Shown one piece after another: positions 61,419 to 64,000 of a DNA stretch of 64,000 bases (the first letter of the stretch is position 1; the number at the start of each line of letters is the position of its first letter). The translations under genes and the position numbers were made by a program. The notes beneath the pieces are model-generated. The model was not told where the DNA came from and ran no database searches. It worked only from the letters and a program-made list of their open reading frames with translations. The DNA lies in assembly GCA_023453665.1 (NCBI GenBank), contig JAEXTA010000065.1:1-64000 (forward strand). Reading direction: 5' to 3'. Source of the stretch: Bacteroidota bacterium. GTDB lineage: Bacteria; Bacteroidota; Ignavibacteria; Ignavibacteriales; Ignavibacteriaceae.

Positions 61419-62957
61419 TTATTTAACCTTCTTGAATTCATAATTGTCATAAATCATACCGGTGACAATATTATTATTTATGTTAAATGTAATTATTTCA
61501 CCTGCGCCAAACTCAAATTCAACCCTTGCCGAATTTTTATTTTCAAAAGGGGTAGCATCGGCATCAATATTACCAAATTGAAAATGAAGATTACCATTGC
61601 TGACTGTTACAACCATTTTACCATAAAATTCATGATAATATTCGCCGGCATAGTTGTTCATTGTTAATTCCAGTTGCCACGTTCTGGATTTGATTTTTTC
61701 ATAATGACTTTTAATTGCACTGAGCATTTGTTCTTTCATTTTCAAAAGTTGATTTTCCCTGGTTGAATATAATTCATCTGCGGATGATTTATCATTAAAC
61801 CAATCGTAAACATATGTTGAAAGCAAATCGGCAAGAAAGCCTGCGAACATCTCGTTTGACATTACAACAACCCCGAGTTTCTTTTCCGGGATGAACGATA
61901 TTTGTGCCGATGTGCCCGGATAAGTTCCTGTATAATAGAAAACTGTATCACTGTTGTGCGTTCCAATCCGCCACCCAAGTCCATGCCCTTTCAGCTTAAA
62001 AGACGCGACTGTTCTTTTGGGTGGATTATCGATAACCAAATCCAGTTGATGCGTCCGGTTTATAACATCCTTTTCAATTACCTGTTTATTATTTATTCTG
62101 CCTTCATTAATATGAACAATTAAGAACTTAGCCAAATCTTCCGGAGTTGAAAAAATGCCGCCAGCAGAATGAATTGTGTTATCAATTTTCATTTGAGGTA
62201 TCTCTGTTAAACCTTCGTTTGAAAAATTATATGGAATTGCCAGAGTTTTTTTGTTCTCAATTAATTTTGAATAATAAATATAAGTGTCAATCATACCGAG
62301 AGGTTTGAAGATTTCTTTTTCAAGCATATCTCTCCAGTCAACATCAAGATACTTTTTCATTAAGATTGAATAAATATTGTATCCCAGGTTTGTGTATTTA
62401 TATGTTCTGTTATTGCTATTGTATTGTGTTGCTTTTTCTAAGACGGGGAGAATTTCGTTATAAGAACTTCTACCGGAGTATGCCAATCCAAAAGTCAATG
62501 GATCATTGGATAAGCCTGAGTGATGTGTGAGAAGTTCCTTTATAGAAATGTTTGCCCTGTAAATACTGTCATCGGAAAAATTAATATCATTGAGATACTT
62601 TGTAAAATTATCTTCGACTAAAATAGTTTTGGACTGATTAAACATTGCTGCTAATGTTCCCGTAAATGGTTTCGTACAAGAGGCAGTATAATAAATTGTT
62701 TTTGTGTCAGCAGGAATATTCTTCTTCAAATCCGCATAACCGACCGCCTTTGAGAAAATAATTTTGTCATCTTTAACAACAGCAATAGAAATTCCCGGTA
62801 AAACATCATTAAACAGGGAATATTGTCGTTCCAACACCTCAGAAAATTTTTTATTAAAATCATCTTCCTGCGCATTTACATAAAATGACAAAAAGATTAA
62901 ATGAAGCATAACCAAAAGAAAGCATGTACTGTTTTTTTGTTTCATCATAAATTTCAT
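61419..62957 (-). CDS. Serine hydrolase of the beta-lactamase class C family
   Basis: 512 residues with an N-terminal export signal (CFLLVMLHLIFLSFYVNAQ). S-x-x-K in YTASCTKPF, Y-x-N in YKYTNLGYN and the third motif region FYYTGTYPGT; C-terminal domain of about 100 residues (VTVSNGNLHFQFGNIDADATPF) is lipocalin-like and common in this family. The start ATG overlaps TGA of a remnant T9SS tail (62954-63034), and the stop codon abuts the next gene of the same family. The two probably arose by tandem duplication, although their domain layouts differ. Confidence 0.88.
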   Translation of the reverse strand: MKFMMKQKNSTCFLLVMLHLIFLSFYVNAQEDDFNKKFSEVLERQYSLFNDVLPGISIAVVKDDKIIFSKAVGYADLKKNIPADTKTIYYTASCTKPFTGTLAAMFNQSKTILVEDNFTKYLNDINFSDDSIYRANISIKELLTHHSGLSNDPLTFGLAYSGRSSYNEILPVLEKATQYNSNNRTYKYTNLGYNIYSILMKKYLDVDWRDMLEKEIFKPLGMIDTYIYYSKLIENKKTLAIPYNFSNEGLTEIPQMKIDNTIHSAGGIFSTPEDLAKFLIVHINEGRINNKQVIEKDVINRTHQLDLVIDNPPKRTVASFKLKGHGLGWRIGTHNSDTVFYYTGTYPGTSAQISFIPEKKLGVVVMSNEMFAGFLADLLSTYVYDWFNDKSSADELYSTRENQLLKMKEQMLSAIKSHYEKIKSRTWQLELTMNNYAGEYYHEFYGKMVVTVSNGNLHFQFGNIDADATPFENKNSARVEFEFGAGEIITFNINNNIVTGMIYDNYEFKKVK

Positions 62958-63034
62958 TTTAAATCCATCATCTTAATTGTTTGAGAATAATTGTTGGCTA
63001 TTAATCTTAAAAGATAGATCCCGGAAGAAGGACC
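62954..63034 (-). pseudogene. 3'-end remnant of a T9SS sorting domain
   Basis: In frame it reads GPSSGIYLLRLIANNYSQTI then KMMDLK and stops at TGA 62954-62956, against SGIYFLRMMANNYSQTIKMM then YLK at the end of the T9SS gene (63570-63650). 67 of 81 bases match with no gaps, and in the middle stretch the mismatches fall every third base. It lies two bases after the stop of the ankyrin gene and overlaps the start of the serine hydrolase gene. There is no start codon or signal peptide, so it is only a remnant. Confidence 0.85.
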
Positions 63035-63036
63035 AA

Positions 63037-63573
63037 TTAAAATATTTTTCTGTGTTTTTCATTTAATCCAAGTTCTTGCAGATGTTTATACAACTCTTCC
63101 GATTCCTTTCCTCCTTTTTCAGCATGTTGTAATAGCGTAAAACCATGCGGACCTGCTGAATTAAGTAATACCGGATATTCAATGAGCAATGATTTTACTA
63201 TTTCCGTTTTTCCTAACATTGTTAGTACAAAAATATCCGCCCGTGCACCTCTATCAAGAAGATAGTTGGCTGTATCTTTCAAACCCATATGACCTGCAGC
63301 ACCAATTGCGGTTTCAAAATCACCGCCGCCCCAATCCCAGGCAGCATTTAATAACATTGGATGTTCATTTAACATCTGCTTCACTTTACTAAAATCGGTG
63401 TGTGCTATTTTAACGAACTCATTTACAATTTCAGGTTTGATTGCAGGTGGTTTATCCTTTTGTTGTGCCAGCAGGAAATTTGGTATTGTTAAAATTCCGG
63501 CTGCAGCAAGAAAACTTTTAGAGAGGAAATTTTTTCTCGTGATTGAAGTTTGAAGTTCATCAGCATTATTCAT
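63037..63573 (-). CDS. Ankyrin-repeat protein with twin-arginine-like signal
   Basis: 178 residues. The N-terminus ITRKNFLSKSFLAAAGILTIPNFLLAQ resembles a Tat signal but with Arg-Lys rather than a twin Arg. Two to three ankyrin repeats fill 75-165 (DFETAIGAAGHMGLKDTANYLLDRGARAD, TMLGKTEIVKSLLIEYPVLLNSAGPHGFTLLQHAEKGG). Its start codon overlaps the stop of the T9SS gene by ATGA. It lies between that gene and a remnant of the gene's own 3' end, so it may have been inserted there. Confidence 0.75.
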   Translation of the reverse strand: MNNADELQTSITRKNFLSKSFLAAAGILTIPNFLLAQQKDKPPAIKPEIVNEFVKIAHTDFSKVKQMLNEHPMLLNAAWDWGGGDFETAIGAAGHMGLKDTANYLLDRGARADIFVLTMLGKTEIVKSLLIEYPVLLNSAGPHGFTLLQHAEKGGKESEELYKHLQELGLNEKHRKIF

Positions 63574-64000
63574 TTTAAATACATCATCTTAATTGTTTGA
63601 GAATAGTTATTTGCCATCATTCTTAAAAAATAAATTCCGGAAGTAAGAGAATGATCACTTAAATCCAGATGCATTGTATATGTGCCCGAAGGTTTTTCTT
63701 CGTCAACAAGTGTTGCAACTTCATTGCCGAGAATGTTAAATACACTTAGCACAACCCTTACAGGGGACGCATAATATGCGTCCCCTACGGTGAATTGTAT
63801 TTTTGTTGTCGGGTTGAATGGGTTTGGAAAATTCTGGTAAAGATGAAATCCATTTTCTATGCTTCCGGTTTCCTCTTTAACCGAGGTTACCTGGACAGGT
63901 CTGAACAGAATGCTGTTCGGCGACATCATATTTCCCTGGTTAGTGAAAATATTTAAATACGATCCATCCGGTGAAAACCTTTTTATATGATTTTGTGTCC
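63570..64000 (-). CDS. T9SS sorting-domain protein, N-terminus cut off by window edge
   Basis: The frame is open to the right edge; about 143 C-terminal residues are visible. Residues before the sorting domain (HIKRFSPDGSYLNIFTNQG) look like the last blade of an NHL-type propeller. The sorting domain reads LYQNFPNPFNPTTKIQF, then VGDAYYASP (encoded by the palindrome 63763-63785) and VVLSVFNILGNEVATLVDEE, ending SQTIKMMYLK. Secreted by T9SS. Confidence 0.85.
   Translation of the reverse strand, partial: TQNHIKRFSPDGSYLNIFTNQGNMMSPNSILFRPVQVTSVKEETGSIENGFHLYQNFPNPFNPTTKIQFTVGDAYYASPVRVVLSVFNILGNEVATLVDEEKPSGTYTMHLDLSDHSLTSGIYFLRMMANNYSQTIKMMYLK
63763..63785. repeat. In-frame palindromic element, copy 2
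   Basis: Same 23 bases as 29771-29793 (read on the minus strand), arms GGGGACGCATA/TATGCGTCCCC around one base, in the coding part of a T9SS sorting domain and in the same reading frame. With GTA on the coding 5' side, 26 bases are identical between the two loci. Confidence 0.9.

Noticed and set aside
59958..62957. True beta-lactamase pair
   Set aside because: The class C fold is shared by many serine hydrolases; context gives no resistance link.

Overview
The window is AT-rich and looks like a member of the Ignavibacteria (Bacteroidota/Chlorobiota side of the tree). The main evidence is six secreted proteins ending in a type IX secretion (T9SS) type A sorting domain with the QNYPNPFNPST motif, many SPII lipoproteins, a DUF2723 membrane protein, and a sucrose synthase cluster of the kind found in some non-photosynthetic bacteria. 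No rRNA, tRNA, phage, insertion sequence or CRISPR locus was seen.

Layout. 1-5991: partial exported protein, DUF2652 protein, DUF6483/DUF1905 pair, a Phd/RelE toxin-antitoxin pair, a cysteine synthase-type enzyme, a lipoprotein, a cysteine synthase 5' remnant and an orphan Imm53 protein. 6056-13448: minus-strand envelope genes (VIT/VWA T9SS protein, DinB, small barrel protein, lipoprotein, WG-repeat protein, T9SS protein). 13813-24068: radA, alaS, a cluster of envelope genes with a barrel/transglutaminase protein, mscL and an rRNA pseudouridine synthase. 24222-31570: DUF2723 protein, family 9 glycosyltransferase, a T9SS protein and small housekeeping genes. 31885-38152: lipoproteins and a T9SS protein; two of the lipoprotein genes are broken. 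38206-46556: M3 peptidase, SRPBCC protein and a compact fructokinase / sucrose-phosphate synthase-phosphatase / sucrose synthase operon. 46557-51655: MscS, thioesterase, DUF1207 protein, a HisH-like protein lacking catalytic residues, a T9SS gene with an in-frame stop, and a GIY-YIG protein. 51802-55802: a duplicated-domain protein preceded by a striking 21-bp-phased inverted array, then a restriction-modification operon with two methyltransferases of different classes. 55826-64000: membrane protein, CreD, peroxiredoxin, two serine hydrolases, an ankyrin protein and a partial T9SS protein.

Three signals stand out. (1) At 52521-52806 there are seven TGCTAA-like cores at exact 21-bp spacing, followed by seven cores in inverted orientation at exact 21-bp spacing, symmetric about 52663.5, starting 17 bp upstream of a gene for an internally duplicated protein. 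(2) Four single genes are each flanked by 60-89-bp direct repeats. Three of the repeats are pieces of a neighbouring gene, and their differences fall mainly at third codon positions, which suggests gene insertion by recombination with diverged homologues. (3) The same 23-bp near-perfect palindrome lies in frame inside two different T9SS sorting domains.

Three genes carry a single lesion (two in-frame TAA, one frameshift). If the window comes from a metagenome assembly these should be checked against reads before being taken as decay.
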